Source of the DNA: an uncultured Collinsella sp.
Lineage (GTDB): Bacteria > Actinomycetota > Coriobacteriia > Coriobacteriales > Coriobacteriaceae
NCBI GenBank assembly: GCA_900550185.1
Contig: URRN01000004.1
Location: 1 to 47,273 of the forward strand
Direction: 5' to 3'
Length of the DNA stretch: 47,273 nucleotides
Shown here: positions 25,916 through 34,150 of the stretch, piece after piece
How the letters are laid out: every line of letters starts with the position of its first letter
Numbering within the stretch: the first letter of the stretch is position 1
Program-made: the position numbers and the translations under genes
Notes under the pieces: generated by a model
What the model was told of the DNA's origin: nothing
Databases searched by the model: none
The model's input: the letters and a program-made list of their open reading frames with translations, nothing else

Positions 25916-27118
25916 TTAGGCCTGGAACCAACGGGCGGTGTTGCGCTCGTCGAGGGCCTTGAGGGTAGCGGCGGGATCGGCAACCTTCTGCAGGAACATC
26001 ATGGCTGCGATGGCGTACGGCTTGTAGCTGGCCTCCTTGTACATGCCCACGCGGTGCATGTCGAAGACGTCGGCGTTGACCTCGCCGTGCTCGCAAGAGA
26101 CACCGGAGATGTCGGCGGGCAGCGGGTGCATAAAGATGGTGTCCTGGCCGTTGGCAGTCTTCTCCATGAGCTCGGTCGTGGAGCACCAGTCCTGGTGGGT
26201 GGCGTTCTGGGCGAGCAGCTCCTTCTCGAGCGCAGCGATGCCGGCGTCGTCGCCCTCGGCGTACAGATTGGTACGCTTCTCCATGGCGGCAAACGGAGCC
26301 CAGCTCTTGGGGATCACGATGTCGGCGCCCTCGAAGGCCTCGGCCATGGTGTTGACCTGCTTAAAGGTGGTGCCGGACTCGGCGGCATAGCCCTTGGCGC
26401 GCTCGACGACCTCGGGCATGAGGTCGTAGCCCTCGGGGTGAGCCAGGGTGACGTCCATGCCAAAGCGGGGCAGCAGGCTGATCAGCGACTGCGGGCAGGA
26501 CAGCGGCTTGCCGTAAGAGGGCGAATAGGCCCAGGTGACGGCAACCTTCTTGCCCTTGAGGTTCTCGAGGCCGCCAAACTCGTTGATAAGGTAGAGCATG
26601 TCGGCAGAGGACTGCGTGGGGTGATCGGAGTCGGACTGCAGGGAGATGAGCGTGGGACGGTGATCCAGAACGCCATCCTCGTAAGCCTGCTGGACAGACT
26701 CGGAGACCTCAGCCATGTAGGCGTCGCCCTTGCCAATGTACATGTCGTCGCGGATGCCGATGACGTCGGCCATGAAGGAGATCATGGTAGCGGTCTCGCG
26801 GACGGTCTCGCCGTGAGCGATCTGGGACTTCTTCTCGTCCAGGTCCTGCAGCTCAAGGCCGAGCAGGTTGGCGGCCTTAGAGAAGGAGAAACGCGTACGG
26901 GTGGAGTTGTCGCGGAACAGGGAGACGGCCAGACCCGAGTCGAAGATCTTGGACGAGACGTTGTTCTCGCGCAGCTCGCGCAGGGCGTCGGCAACGATGT
27001 AGAGAGCCTTGAGCTCATCGGTGGTCTTGTCCCAGGTGTGCAGGAAGTCGCTGCCGTACATACCCTTAAAATCGAGGCCGTTCAGCTGCTCGACGAGCTC
27101 GGTAAACTTAGCGTCCAT
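25916..27118 (-). CDS. ygeW: YgeW-type carbamoyltransferase
   Basis: A member of the aspartate/ornithine carbamoyltransferase superfamily that uses an unusual substrate. The 400-residue protein carries the carbamoyl-phosphate-binding FRDNSTRTRFSFSKAA, SQIAHGETVRETATMI, the second-domain VTWAYSPSYGKPLS and the C-terminal FMHPLPADISG. YgeW lacks the ornithine/aspartate loop and is proposed to work on a ureide in purine breakdown. ATG 27118 is chosen for AAAGGA 7 bases upstream; the frame stays open to 27304 but without homology. It is flanked by arcC and ygeY. Confidence 0.92.
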   Translation of the reverse strand: MDAKFTELVEQLNGLDFKGMYGSDFLHTWDKTTDELKALYIVADALRELRENNVSSKIFDSGLAVSLFRDNSTRTRFSFSKAANLLGLELQDLDEKKSQIAHGETVRETATMISFMADVIGIRDDMYIGKGDAYMAEVSESVQQAYEDGVLDHRPTLISLQSDSDHPTQSSADMLYLINEFGGLENLKGKKVAVTWAYSPSYGKPLSCPQSLISLLPRFGMDVTLAHPEGYDLMPEVVERAKGYAAESGTTFKQVNTMAEAFEGADIVIPKSWAPFAAMEKRTNLYAEGDDAGIAALEKELLAQNATHQDWCSTTELMEKTANGQDTIFMHPLPADISGVSCEHGEVNADVFDMHRVGMYKEASYKPYAIAAMMFLQKVADPAATLKALDERNTARWFQA

Positions 27119-27272
27119 GGAAATGTCCTTTCTAAAGATGAAACGATCGCAGTGAGTAGATGTGCTCCGGCATGCGCGTGTGGCTAGAACATGCAGAGCA
27201 CCATGACGAGGACCCGCCACCGTTGAGGAAGCATGGGAGATAACGACCGCGGGCCCCAAGTCAACAGGAGGC

Positions 27273-27297
27273 GCCGGGGGCATAAACTGCCCCCGGC
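27273..27297. promoter_or_regulatory. Perfect hairpin between ygeY and ygeW
   Basis: GCCGGGGGCA pairs with TGCCCCCGGC (10 bp, 5-base loop) 23 bases after the ygeY stop. No T-run follows on the minus strand. It sits in a 201-base gap that otherwise holds no gene, and may tune read-through from ygeY to ygeW or stabilise the upstream mRNA. Confidence 0.55.
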
Positions 27298-27319
27298 TCA
27301 ACAAGATCGAGGAATGGGA

Positions 27320-28705
27320 CTAGTCGATCTTGTTGTTGGTCAGACCGGCGCGGAACACGGTGGCATCGCCATCGGCCTGGCTCGGATCGTAGAGGTTCAG
27401 GGCAGCCACATACATAGCGGCGGCGGTGACCAGGTCGTCCTTGTAGGTGACCTCGTTGGGAGCATGAGCCTGAGACTCGGCACCCGGGCCAAAGCCCACG
27501 CAGGGGATGCCGTAGCGGCCCTGGATGGAAACGCAGTTCGTGGAGAAGGTCCACTTGTCGCACAGCGGACGACCGGTGCGCTTGTCCATGCTGGGCTCGC
27601 AGCCGATGCGCTCGTCACCGAACATAGCCTTGTGGGCGTCGACGAGGGCCTTGACGTGCGGAGCGGTCTCCTTGTTGATCCACGTGGGGAAGTAAGCCTC
27701 GGTCTCGTAGACCTCGCCGGTCCAGGACGGACGGTCGTACATGTACATGGAGACCTTCACGTCGTCGCCGTACTTCTTGGCGGCCGGCAGGTTGCGGATC
27801 TCGTCCAGGCAGGACTCCCAGGTCTCACCGGCGGTCATACGACGGTCGATGGAGATGGCGCAGGAGTCAGCGACAGCGCAACGGCTGGGGCTGGTGTAGA
27901 AGATCTGGCTGACGGTGCAGGTGCCGCGGCCCAGGAAGCGGGCGTCCTCGAAGTGCTCGGGGTTGTACTTGGGGTCGAGCATCTTGACGAGGCCCTTGAT
28001 GTCGGTCGACTCGTCGCAGCCGTTGTTGTTGAGGGCGCGGACGTCGGCGATGATGTCGGCCATCTTGTAGATGGCGTTGTCGCCGCGGTCGGGAGCGGAG
28101 CCGTGGCAGGAGGTGCCGTGAACGTCGACGCGGATCTCCATACGGCCGCGGTGACCGCGATAGATGCCACCGTCGGTGGGCTCGGTGGAAATGACGAACT
28201 CGGGCTTAATGCCGTCCTTGTTGTAGATGTACTGCCAGCACATGCCGTCGCAGTCCTCTTCCTGGACGGTGCCAACGACCATGATCTTGTAGCCCTCGGG
28301 GATGAGGCCCATGTCCTTCATCATCTTGGCAGCGTAGGTAGCAGAAGCCATGCCACCCTCCTGGTCGGAGCCGCCGCGGCCGTAGATGATCTCGTCGGTC
28401 TCGTAGCCCTCGTAGGGATCGGCATCCCAGTTCTCGATGTTGCCGATGCCGACGGTGTCGATGTGGGAGTCGATGGCGATAATCTTGTCGCCCTCGCCCA
28501 TAAAGCCCATAACGTTGCCCAGGCCGTCGACCTTGACCTCGTCATAGCCGAGGTTCTCCATCTCGGCCTTGATGCAGGCGACAACCTCACCCTCCTCGCA
28601 AGACTCAGAGGGATGGGAGATCATAGCGCGCAGGAAGCGAGTCATATCAGCACGATGGGACTCAGCAGCAGCCTTGATAGCGTCGAAATCGAGTTCTTTA
28701 GCCAT
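27320..28705 (-). CDS. ygeY: YgeY family M20 metallohydrolase
   Basis: A zinc-dependent amidohydrolase/deacylase of the M20 peptidase family. The 461-residue protein has AIDSHIDTVGIGN (metal His and catalytic Asp) near residue 80, GRGGSDQEGGMASA and the catalytic Glu pair GTVQEEDCDG near 155. A central dimerisation domain contains HGTSCHGSAPDRGDNA. Its position between ygeX and ygeW matches the E. coli ygeWXY group, where it probably hydrolyses a ureido or acyl intermediate (inference). GAAAGG lies 9 bases before the ATG. Confidence 0.92.
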   Translation of the reverse strand: MAKELDFDAIKAAAESHRADMTRFLRAMISHPSESCEEGEVVACIKAEMENLGYDEVKVDGLGNVMGFMGEGDKIIAIDSHIDTVGIGNIENWDADPYEGYETDEIIYGRGGSDQEGGMASATYAAKMMKDMGLIPEGYKIMVVGTVQEEDCDGMCWQYIYNKDGIKPEFVISTEPTDGGIYRGHRGRMEIRVDVHGTSCHGSAPDRGDNAIYKMADIIADVRALNNNGCDESTDIKGLVKMLDPKYNPEHFEDARFLGRGTCTVSQIFYTSPSRCAVADSCAISIDRRMTAGETWESCLDEIRNLPAAKKYGDDVKVSMYMYDRPSWTGEVYETEAYFPTWINKETAPHVKALVDAHKAMFGDERIGCEPSMDKRTGRPLCDKWTFSTNCVSIQGRYGIPCVGFGPGAESQAHAPNEVTYKDDLVTAAAMYVAALNLYDPSQADGDATVFRAGLTNNKID

Positions 28706-28745
28706 TGTTCATAACCTTTCAAACGAAGGAATCTACCTGTGAGGT

Positions 28746-28772
28746 GGCGGAGCGATACCTATTTACTCCGCC
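28746..28772. promoter_or_regulatory. Hairpin between ygeX and ygeY
   Basis: GGCGGAG (28746-28752) pairs with CTCCGCC (28766-28772) in the 74-base gap after the ygeX stop. There is no U-tract. It is the second stem in this operon's gene junctions, consistent with partial attenuation or mRNA stability control. Confidence 0.45.
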
Positions 28773-28779
28773 CCAACGA

Positions 28780-29994
28780 TTAGCAAGTGGGATATTCGCC
28801 TTCCCAAACAATGCGGCGATACTGGTCGGGATCGGTGTCGCCCTCGGTGGAGAAGCAGAGCACGGAGCTCGTCTTGTCCAGGCCGATGAGTTCCTTGAGC
28901 TCGGCGTACTCGGGATCGAGCATGAGGGTCTCGACCAGGCCGGTGGTCACAGCGCCGGACTCGCCGGAGATGACGCGCGGGTCGCCCTTCTCGGGAGCGC
29001 CCAGGGTGCGCATGCCGCGAGCGGTGACCCAGTCGGGGCAGGACACGAAGGCGGTGACGTGGTTGCGCAGGATATCCCAGCCCAGAATGTTGGGCTCGCC
29101 GCAGCACAGACCGGCCATGATGGAGGGCATGTCGCCGTCCACGATGCGCGGATCGCCGTCGCCGGCGGCAGCGCCCTTGTACAGACAGGCGGCAGGCGCG
29201 CACTCAGCCACGACGAAGGTGGGCGGGTTATCGGGATACAGGTTGGTGAAGTAGCCCACCACGGCGCCGGCGAGCGAACCCACGCCAGCCTGGACAAACA
29301 CGTGCGTCGGGCGGTTGATGGCCATCTCGCGCAGCTGCTCGGCAGCCTCGGAAGCCATGGTGCCGTAACCCTCCATGATCCAGGACGGAATCTTCTCGTA
29401 GCCCTCCCAGGCGGTGTCCTGAACGATGACGCCGCGCTCGCAGGCATCGGCCTCGGCGGCGGCCATGCGCACGCACTCGTCGTAGTTGACCTCTTCGATG
29501 GTCACCGTGGCGCCCTCGGCCGCGATGTTATCGAAGCGGGGCTTGGTGGAACCCTTGGGCATGTGCACGACGGCCTTCTGGCCCAGCTTGTTGGCAGCCC
29601 ATGCCACGCCGCGGCCATGGTTGCCGTCGGTAGCGGTAAAGAAGGTGGCCTGGCCAAAGTCCTCGGCCAGCTGATCGGAGGTCAGGTAATCGAAGGTGCA
29701 GTCGGCAACGTCCTTGCCGGTCTCGTCGGCAATATAGTTGGCCATGGCAAACGAGCCGCCCAGAACCTTAAAGGCGTTGAGGCCAAAGCGATAGCTCTCG
29801 TCCTTAACGCACAGGTTGGACAGGCCTAGGCGCGCAGCCTGGCCGTCCAGGCGGGCAAGCGGAGTGACGGTATATTGAGGGAACGACTGGTGGAAGGCGC
29901 GGGCCTTCTTCACGTGGTCGAGGCTCATGATTCCCAAGTGCTTGTCATCGCTCTTGGGCATCGTGTTGCCCGCCCACTGGATCTTATCGGCCAT
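28780..29994 (-). CDS. ygeX: 2,3-diaminopropionate ammonia-lyase (YgeX/DpaL)
   Basis: A PLP enzyme converting 2,3-diaminopropionate to pyruvate and two ammonia. The 404-residue protein has the PLP-lysine segment FGLNAFKVLGGSF near residue 77 and ATDGNHGRGVAWAA near 120. Further motifs are VQAGVGSLAGAV and the C-terminal GDTDPDQYRRIVWEG. It is the first gene of the ygeX-ygeY-ygeW-arcC operon. AAGGAG lies 8 bases before the ATG. The divergent regulator gene begins about 280 bases away, and two operator-like palindromes lie between them. Confidence 0.94.
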   Translation of the reverse strand: MADKIQWAGNTMPKSDDKHLGIMSLDHVKKARAFHQSFPQYTVTPLARLDGQAARLGLSNLCVKDESYRFGLNAFKVLGGSFAMANYIADETGKDVADCTFDYLTSDQLAEDFGQATFFTATDGNHGRGVAWAANKLGQKAVVHMPKGSTKPRFDNIAAEGATVTIEEVNYDECVRMAAAEADACERGVIVQDTAWEGYEKIPSWIMEGYGTMASEAAEQLREMAINRPTHVFVQAGVGSLAGAVVGYFTNLYPDNPPTFVVAECAPAACLYKGAAAGDGDPRIVDGDMPSIMAGLCCGEPNILGWDILRNHVTAFVSCPDWVTARGMRTLGAPEKGDPRVISGESGAVTTGLVETLMLDPEYAELKELIGLDKTSSVLCFSTEGDTDPDQYRRIVWEGEYPTC

Positions 29995-30086
29995 ACGGTG
30001 AACTCCTTAAGTCCTCTCTTGCCGGCCCCCGCATACGCGTTTCAGCCCATTCCCATTCATGCGACTGAACTTTTATGTGGATGCCA

Positions 30087-30101
30087 AACAAAAAGTTTGT
30101 T
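30087..30101. promoter_or_regulatory. Operator-like palindrome, site 1
   Basis: AACAAAAAGTTTGTT has perfect 6-base arms (AACAAA/TTTGTT) around 3 bases. A near-copy lies 51 bp away at 30138-30152, close to five helical turns. It sits about 92 bases upstream of the ygeX start. Confidence 0.6.
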
Positions 30102-30137
30102 AGCACTGTTCTATCACACTTTTTGATTGGCATACCT

Positions 30138-30152
30138 AACGAATTGTTTGTT
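30138..30152. promoter_or_regulatory. Operator-like palindrome, site 2
   Basis: AACGAATTGTTTGTT has the same right arm as site 1 and one change in the left arm. A further half-site-like TTTGTTTGC occurs near 30208. The site is about 120 bases upstream of the regulator start. Confidence 0.58.
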
Positions 30153-30271
30153 GCCGTAATCGGTACTTTTTCGCCGCCGAACGGTCATGAATTGCCTTGT
30201 TGATGGATTTGTTTGCGGTCAAGTGTGGTTTATGGCAAAGTGTGCCCAAACTAATTTTTAGGAAGGCACCC

Positions 30272-30925
30272 ATGACCCCCGCACAGATTGAGTTTTACAA
30301 GCGCCTTGCACACGGTCTGGCGCTCCAGTTTGGCCCCAACTGCGAAGTCGTCGTCCACGACTTGGAGACTGAGGACGTGGACCACTCCATCGTAGTGATC
30401 GAAAACGGCCACGTCAGCGGGCGCAAACTAGGTGACGGTCCCAGCCATATTGTGCTTGAGTCCATGCACGAGGGCACCGCCGACGTGCACGACCGCGAGC
30501 CATACCTCACCAAAACCGCCGATGGCAAGCTGCTCAAGTCCTCGACCATCTTTATCCGCAACGACGAGGGCAAGCCCGTCGGCATTTTGGGCATTAACTT
30601 TGACATTACGCTCATGAAGGCTTTTGAGCGTTCGCTCGACGCCTTTACCGGCACCGGCGGCACGGGCTATACCGAGCCCGAGCCCATTACCAAGAACATC
30701 GGCGACCTGCTCGAGGACCTGCTGCACGAGTGCGAGCAGTTTGTGGGCAAGCCCGCGGCACTCATGACCAAAGACGAGCGCATTCGTGCCATTGGCTACC
30801 TCGACCGTCGCGGCGCCTTCCTCATTTCCAAGTCGAGCGAGCGCGCCTGCGAGTTCTTTGGCATCTCCAAGTACAGCTTCTATAGCTACCTCAATGAGGC
30901 CAAGGCGGCGGCCGGCGACAAGTAG
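30272..30925 (+). CDS. YheO/DauR-type transcriptional regulator (PAS-like + HTH)
   Basis: The 217-residue protein has an N-terminal YheO-like PAS domain (LALQFGPNCEVVVHDLETED to about residue 120, including GKPVGILGINFDIT). A C-terminal DauR-like helix-turn-helix follows (YLDRRGAFLISKSSERACEF, then GISKYSFYSYLNEAK). The family regulates amino-acid and ureide catabolism genes; DauR controls D-arginine use. Divergence from ygeX strongly suggests control of the ygeX operon (inference). ATG 30272 has AGGAAGG upstream; the open frame back to 30197 lacks homology. Confidence 0.87.
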   Translation: MTPAQIEFYKRLAHGLALQFGPNCEVVVHDLETEDVDHSIVVIENGHVSGRKLGDGPSHIVLESMHEGTADVHDREPYLTKTADGKLLKSSTIFIRNDEGKPVGILGINFDITLMKAFERSLDAFTGTGGTGYTEPEPITKNIGDLLEDLLHECEQFVGKPAALMTKDERIRAIGYLDRRGAFLISKSSERACEFFGISKYSFYSYLNEAKAAAGDK

Positions 30926-31008
30926 GCGCTCGCCTGGATTGCCCCTCCCCTTTTGGGCGCGAGTTCTGGAAAGCACGAATCCAAGACCGAGCCACTTGGG
31001 AAGTTCCA

Positions 31009-31014
31009 TATAAT
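31009..31014 (+). promoter_or_regulatory. -10 box for the membrane-protein gene
   Basis: A perfect TATAAT lies 35 bases before the ATG at 31049. No good -35 hexamer is found at 16-18 bases. Its place supports the 31049 start over the longer open frame from 30953. Confidence 0.5.
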
Positions 31015-31048
31015 CGATGTCATTAGTATTTCGAAAGGATGGAACAGA

Positions 31049-32038
31049 ATGGCGTTGAGCAAGGCATCATGCACCGGTCGCGGATTGATTCCGGCAATTG
31101 GTGGACATGTGCACCGCATGTTCGATGAGGGTGAAGACGACCTGTTTTCGCTGAGCCTTGACGATGTGATGGATGATCGCCCGTGGACCGCCGACGAACT
31201 CATGGGCGGCGGCGCGGCTCGCCCGTCAAGCCCCAATCCCGCACTTGCGCCTAAGACCGCATCTGCGCCGACTCCTGCGCAGTCGGCTGTTTCGACGCCC
31301 GCGCCTACACCCGCACCCACTTCGGCGCCCACGCCCGCTCCCCGCCCCGCAAGTGACCCATCCGAGACGGCGGCATTTCTCGCAGCAGCGACGCAGGGCA
31401 AATCGGCCGACAGCACTGTTATGTACAGCGCCCAGCAGTTGCCCGTTCCTGCGGCACGCAAGCCTCCGGTCGCAAGGCTCGATGAGCCCGTTGCCCATCA
31501 GGTTGCCTACGATTCCTGGGCTGCAACCGATCTGGATGAGACCTCTACCGGCATGCCGGCGCTCGACGTTCCAGTTAACCCGCTTTTTGCCGCCAACACG
31601 AGCGCCGCAGACTATGAGGGCGGTACGGCATATTCCGATTATTCCGATGGCTATGCTGGCAACAGTCGCATCGAGACCGAGGACTATGGCACCGCGTCGA
31701 GCGATTATCCCAACGATCCGTACGCTGCCACGCCCGCACCGGAATATGACCCGGAGGCCGCGTCCGCGCCGGCGTATACCAAAAGCACGGGCGAAGAGCG
31801 CTTCGCCGATTATTACGCCGAGGAAAAGGCACTGCGTTTCTCGGAATTTCCGCAGGCAGTCAAGGTTGCCTTTATCGCCATTATCATTGCCCTGCTCGGT
31901 GTCATTGCATTTGAGGGATTCCAGCTGTTCCGCGGCCCCACCCAAGCGGAGTCGGAGACCCAGCAAAAAGAGGACGATAACCAGTACCTGGACATCAACA
32001 CCCTCAAGGGCGACCCCAACGACGGGGACGACGAGTAG
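31049..32038 (+). CDS. Pro/Ala-rich single-pass membrane protein of unknown function
   Basis: I do not recognise the family. The 329-residue protein has an N-terminal stretch with acidic FDEGEDDLFSLSLDDVMDDR, then a Pro/Ala/Thr-rich linker (about residues 70-115). An Asp/Tyr-rich region with many TAY/DY pairs follows. One membrane segment (VAFIAIIIALLGVIAFEGF) lies near 270-292, with a 38-residue acidic tail. No signal peptide is visible, so a cytoplasmic N-terminus is likely. AAAGGA lies 9 bases before the ATG. The layout resembles scaffold or division-associated actinobacterial proteins, but that is only an impression. A terminator follows it. Confidence 0.75.
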   Translation: MALSKASCTGRGLIPAIGGHVHRMFDEGEDDLFSLSLDDVMDDRPWTADELMGGGAARPSSPNPALAPKTASAPTPAQSAVSTPAPTPAPTSAPTPAPRPASDPSETAAFLAAATQGKSADSTVMYSAQQLPVPAARKPPVARLDEPVAHQVAYDSWAATDLDETSTGMPALDVPVNPLFAANTSAADYEGGTAYSDYSDGYAGNSRIETEDYGTASSDYPNDPYAATPAPEYDPEAASAPAYTKSTGEERFADYYAEEKALRFSEFPQAVKVAFIAIIIALLGVIAFEGFQLFRGPTQAESETQQKEDDNQYLDINTLKGDPNDGDDE

Positions 32039-32071
32039 CGAGGGCTGAAGGCGGCCACAGGATCCCGCATC

Positions 32072-32098
32072 CAGCACCAGCTTCTTAGTGCTGTTTTG
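32072..32098 (+). terminator. Probable terminator of the membrane-protein gene
   Basis: CAGCAC (32072-32077) pairs with GTGCTG (32088-32093), followed by TTTTGTC. It lies 34 bases after the gene's stop. Confidence 0.65.
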
Positions 32099-32108
32099 TC
32101 ATCCAGCT

Positions 32109-32153
32109 ACACTTTTCCGAAGTTTTAAGGTGCCTATTTCGACACTTTTCCGG
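32109..32153. repeat. Direct repeat upstream of the 97-residue gene
   Basis: ACACTTTTCCG occurs at 32109-32119 and again at 32142-32152, 33 bp apart (about three helical turns), each followed by an AT-rich stretch. TATACT at 32158-32163 follows the second copy. This looks like a tandem regulator site ahead of a promoter, but no regulator is identified. Confidence 0.45.
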
Positions 32154-32175
32154 ATTTTATACTCTGTCCCTCCAG

Positions 32176-32469
32176 ATGCGCTTTACGGTGCAGGCGTTGG
32201 AAGAAGGGCCATGTGCCGCTGGCGGCCCACACGTGCTGCAGATCAAACTGCTCGGAGATGACTCGCGCGAGCCGTCCAGCTGGAAGCTGTTTGCCGACGG
32301 CGCGTGCGTCGCAGACGGATCCGGCGCCTTTGCCCGCGAGTGCTTCTGCGAGGGCGCCGAGGTGTTCCTGGACCTGTGTCGCGACGCCGTGCACGCGGCC
32401 GAGCTGCACCAGTGGAGCCAGAGGGAGTACGAGCTGCTGAGCGCGGCGCGCGGGATTGCGGGGGTGTAG
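32176..32469 (+). CDS. Small Cys-containing hypothetical protein
   Basis: I do not recognise this 97-residue protein. Nearly every third codon position is G or C across the frame, in line with real genes here, which argues for coding. It is acidic, with Cys at several places (GACVADG, ARECFCEGAEVFLDLCRDA), and no membrane segment or signal is visible. There is no ribosome-binding site before the ATG. TATACT ends 12 bases upstream, so the mRNA may be nearly leaderless. It is convergent with the DUF262/1524 gene. Confidence 0.62.
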   Translation: MRFTVQALEEGPCAAGGPHVLQIKLLGDDSREPSSWKLFADGACVADGSGAFARECFCEGAEVFLDLCRDAVHAAELHQWSQREYELLSAARGIAGV

Positions 32470-32507
32470 GTGGGCAGATAAGCCATCGGCAATTCCGAGA
32501 TGGCAAG

Positions 32508-32534
32508 GGCCGGGAATTAGATTCCCGGCCTTTA
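32508..32534 (+). terminator. Terminator between convergent genes
   Basis: GGCCGGGAAT (32508-32517) pairs with ATTCCCGGCC (32521-32530) around 3 bases, with TTT after it on the plus strand. It lies 38 bases after the small gene and overlaps the end of the minus-strand restriction operon, so it may serve both. Confidence 0.72.
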
Positions 32535-32536
32535 AC

Positions 32537-34150
32537 CTAGCACTGCTTTATAAGATCGAGCACCGCGGGAATGTCATCGGCATTACGAAGAGCAACATAG
32601 GTCGGTAGGCCTGGGCCAAATCCACCCTGCGTACGTTTGTCCTGGCACATGTCCTCTGGATCAATTAGGTCATCCACGCTCTTTGCCAGGCCGACGGCAA
32701 TCCAGCCACCGTTGCTGGTCCTACCTTCTAACACGGCATGCAGTTTTCGCTTGCCCGACCTGAAGCCTACATAGTACTTGGCTATGTAGGACTCCCACGA
32801 AGGGTTACCACTCAGAACGGACTCGCGCACCTCATCGAAAAGCTTCTGGTTGAGCCCACCTTCGGCAAAGGTGGGGTGGTTCTCATGCAGAGTCCAGACA
32901 GGAGCCTCGTCAGGCTCCCCACGAGAAGGACGGTACTTGTCGACGACGTCTGCCGGAAGGTCGGGATACTTCCATATCTCGCACGCTTCTTTCGCCAGCT
33001 CGTCCGCGCGCTGCCCAATCTCTTCCTCACCCCATTTTTCATGCGAGACAATCGATTTGTTTAGGTAGAGCGGGCTGCACTTAAATCCGACGTCAGGCAG
33101 ATTGAGCTTGTCCGAGAACGACCGGTTTGAGTACTCCTGGTTGTAGCCCGTCAGCGTAAGATTTCCCAAGTTGTTGCACAGCCTGTCGTGGACGTCTTCC
33201 CAGTTCTCACCAAGCGATTCCTTCCAGCCGTGCTCATCATCAATCGTCTGGGGCATGATGTGCTCGATCTGGTAATCGTCGGCTGAGATGGACTCCTTCG
33301 GGTGGTGCCAGTTCTCCATGCGTTCCAGGTAATAGCGCTTTTTAGAGAAGCGGTTGTAGCAGTCACGCGCCTTAAACTCCTCGACAAAATGCTCGTCTGT
33401 CGGAAAGTATGCGGTCATACCGCTGCTGTGGATAAGGAGCATCGCCGTAACGTACTCCTCGATATCGTCCTGCTGCTCGAGATTGCGATACATGCCGGCA
33501 AAGAAATTATTTAGGCCCGTGGTAAGTCTGCCGCAAACCGCTCGCCTGAACAGAAACGACTCGATAGTCTCGCAGATACGTAAAAACGCATTGCGGTCTA
33601 GTCCATTCCCCTCGTAAACCGAATAAAGCAACATTAAGAGGGGCCTTATCTGCTTCACGTCGAGGCTTACGATTCTGCCGAACACTCGGCGCAGTCCGTC
33701 GTCCTTCTCCTTACCAAGGAACAGACTGGCGTATCTATGTGCATACCCGCGCAGCTCCTTAAGCAGGCCCTCGGTGTCACCATCGTAGTCGTCGGCGAAA
33801 TAGCGCTTAAACTCGTAGTAGGCCTCGTTCTCCTTCGGCATCCTATTGGGAACTTTAAGCCACAGCCAGTACCAGATAAATGCATTGAACTCGTCCTCGC
33901 CGCCTTTTCCGAACAAGCACTCGAGTGGATGCCAATAACCCTCATAAAGCTTGGTCTGTTCGTCGTTGGGAAGCGACATTAGAACGTAGTTACGGATGAG
34001 GTCAATGGGTGTGAGCGGCTTGCCCTTGGAGTTCATGGACTCAAATATGAGCTGGGCATTATCAACGCCAGCGGTGAGCTTAGTGTCGATGACCTGCACG
34101 CGGTTTAGCCCCGCCCAAAGCCTTGCCGGGTCAAATGATTTCCCGTGCAT
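32537..34150 (-). pseudogene. 3' part of frameshifted DUF262/DUF1524 (GmrSD-like) gene
   Basis: This frame (537 residues from ATG 34150) holds the rest of the DUF262 domain and the DUF1524 HNH-like nuclease domain: QIEHIMPQTIDDEHG, then NNLGNLTLTGYNQEYSN. The C-terminal stretch from about residue 450 resembles DUF5655-type ends often attached to these proteins. The 5' part is in another frame at 34105-34659. In GmrSD-type systems such proteins cleave modified phage DNA. Removing one copy of a tandem GATCC at 34181-34190 would join the frames as ..DENRIVENHAFFREKMHGK.., so the break is very recent, reversible, or a sequence error. It follows hsdR in the same direction. Confidence 0.85.
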
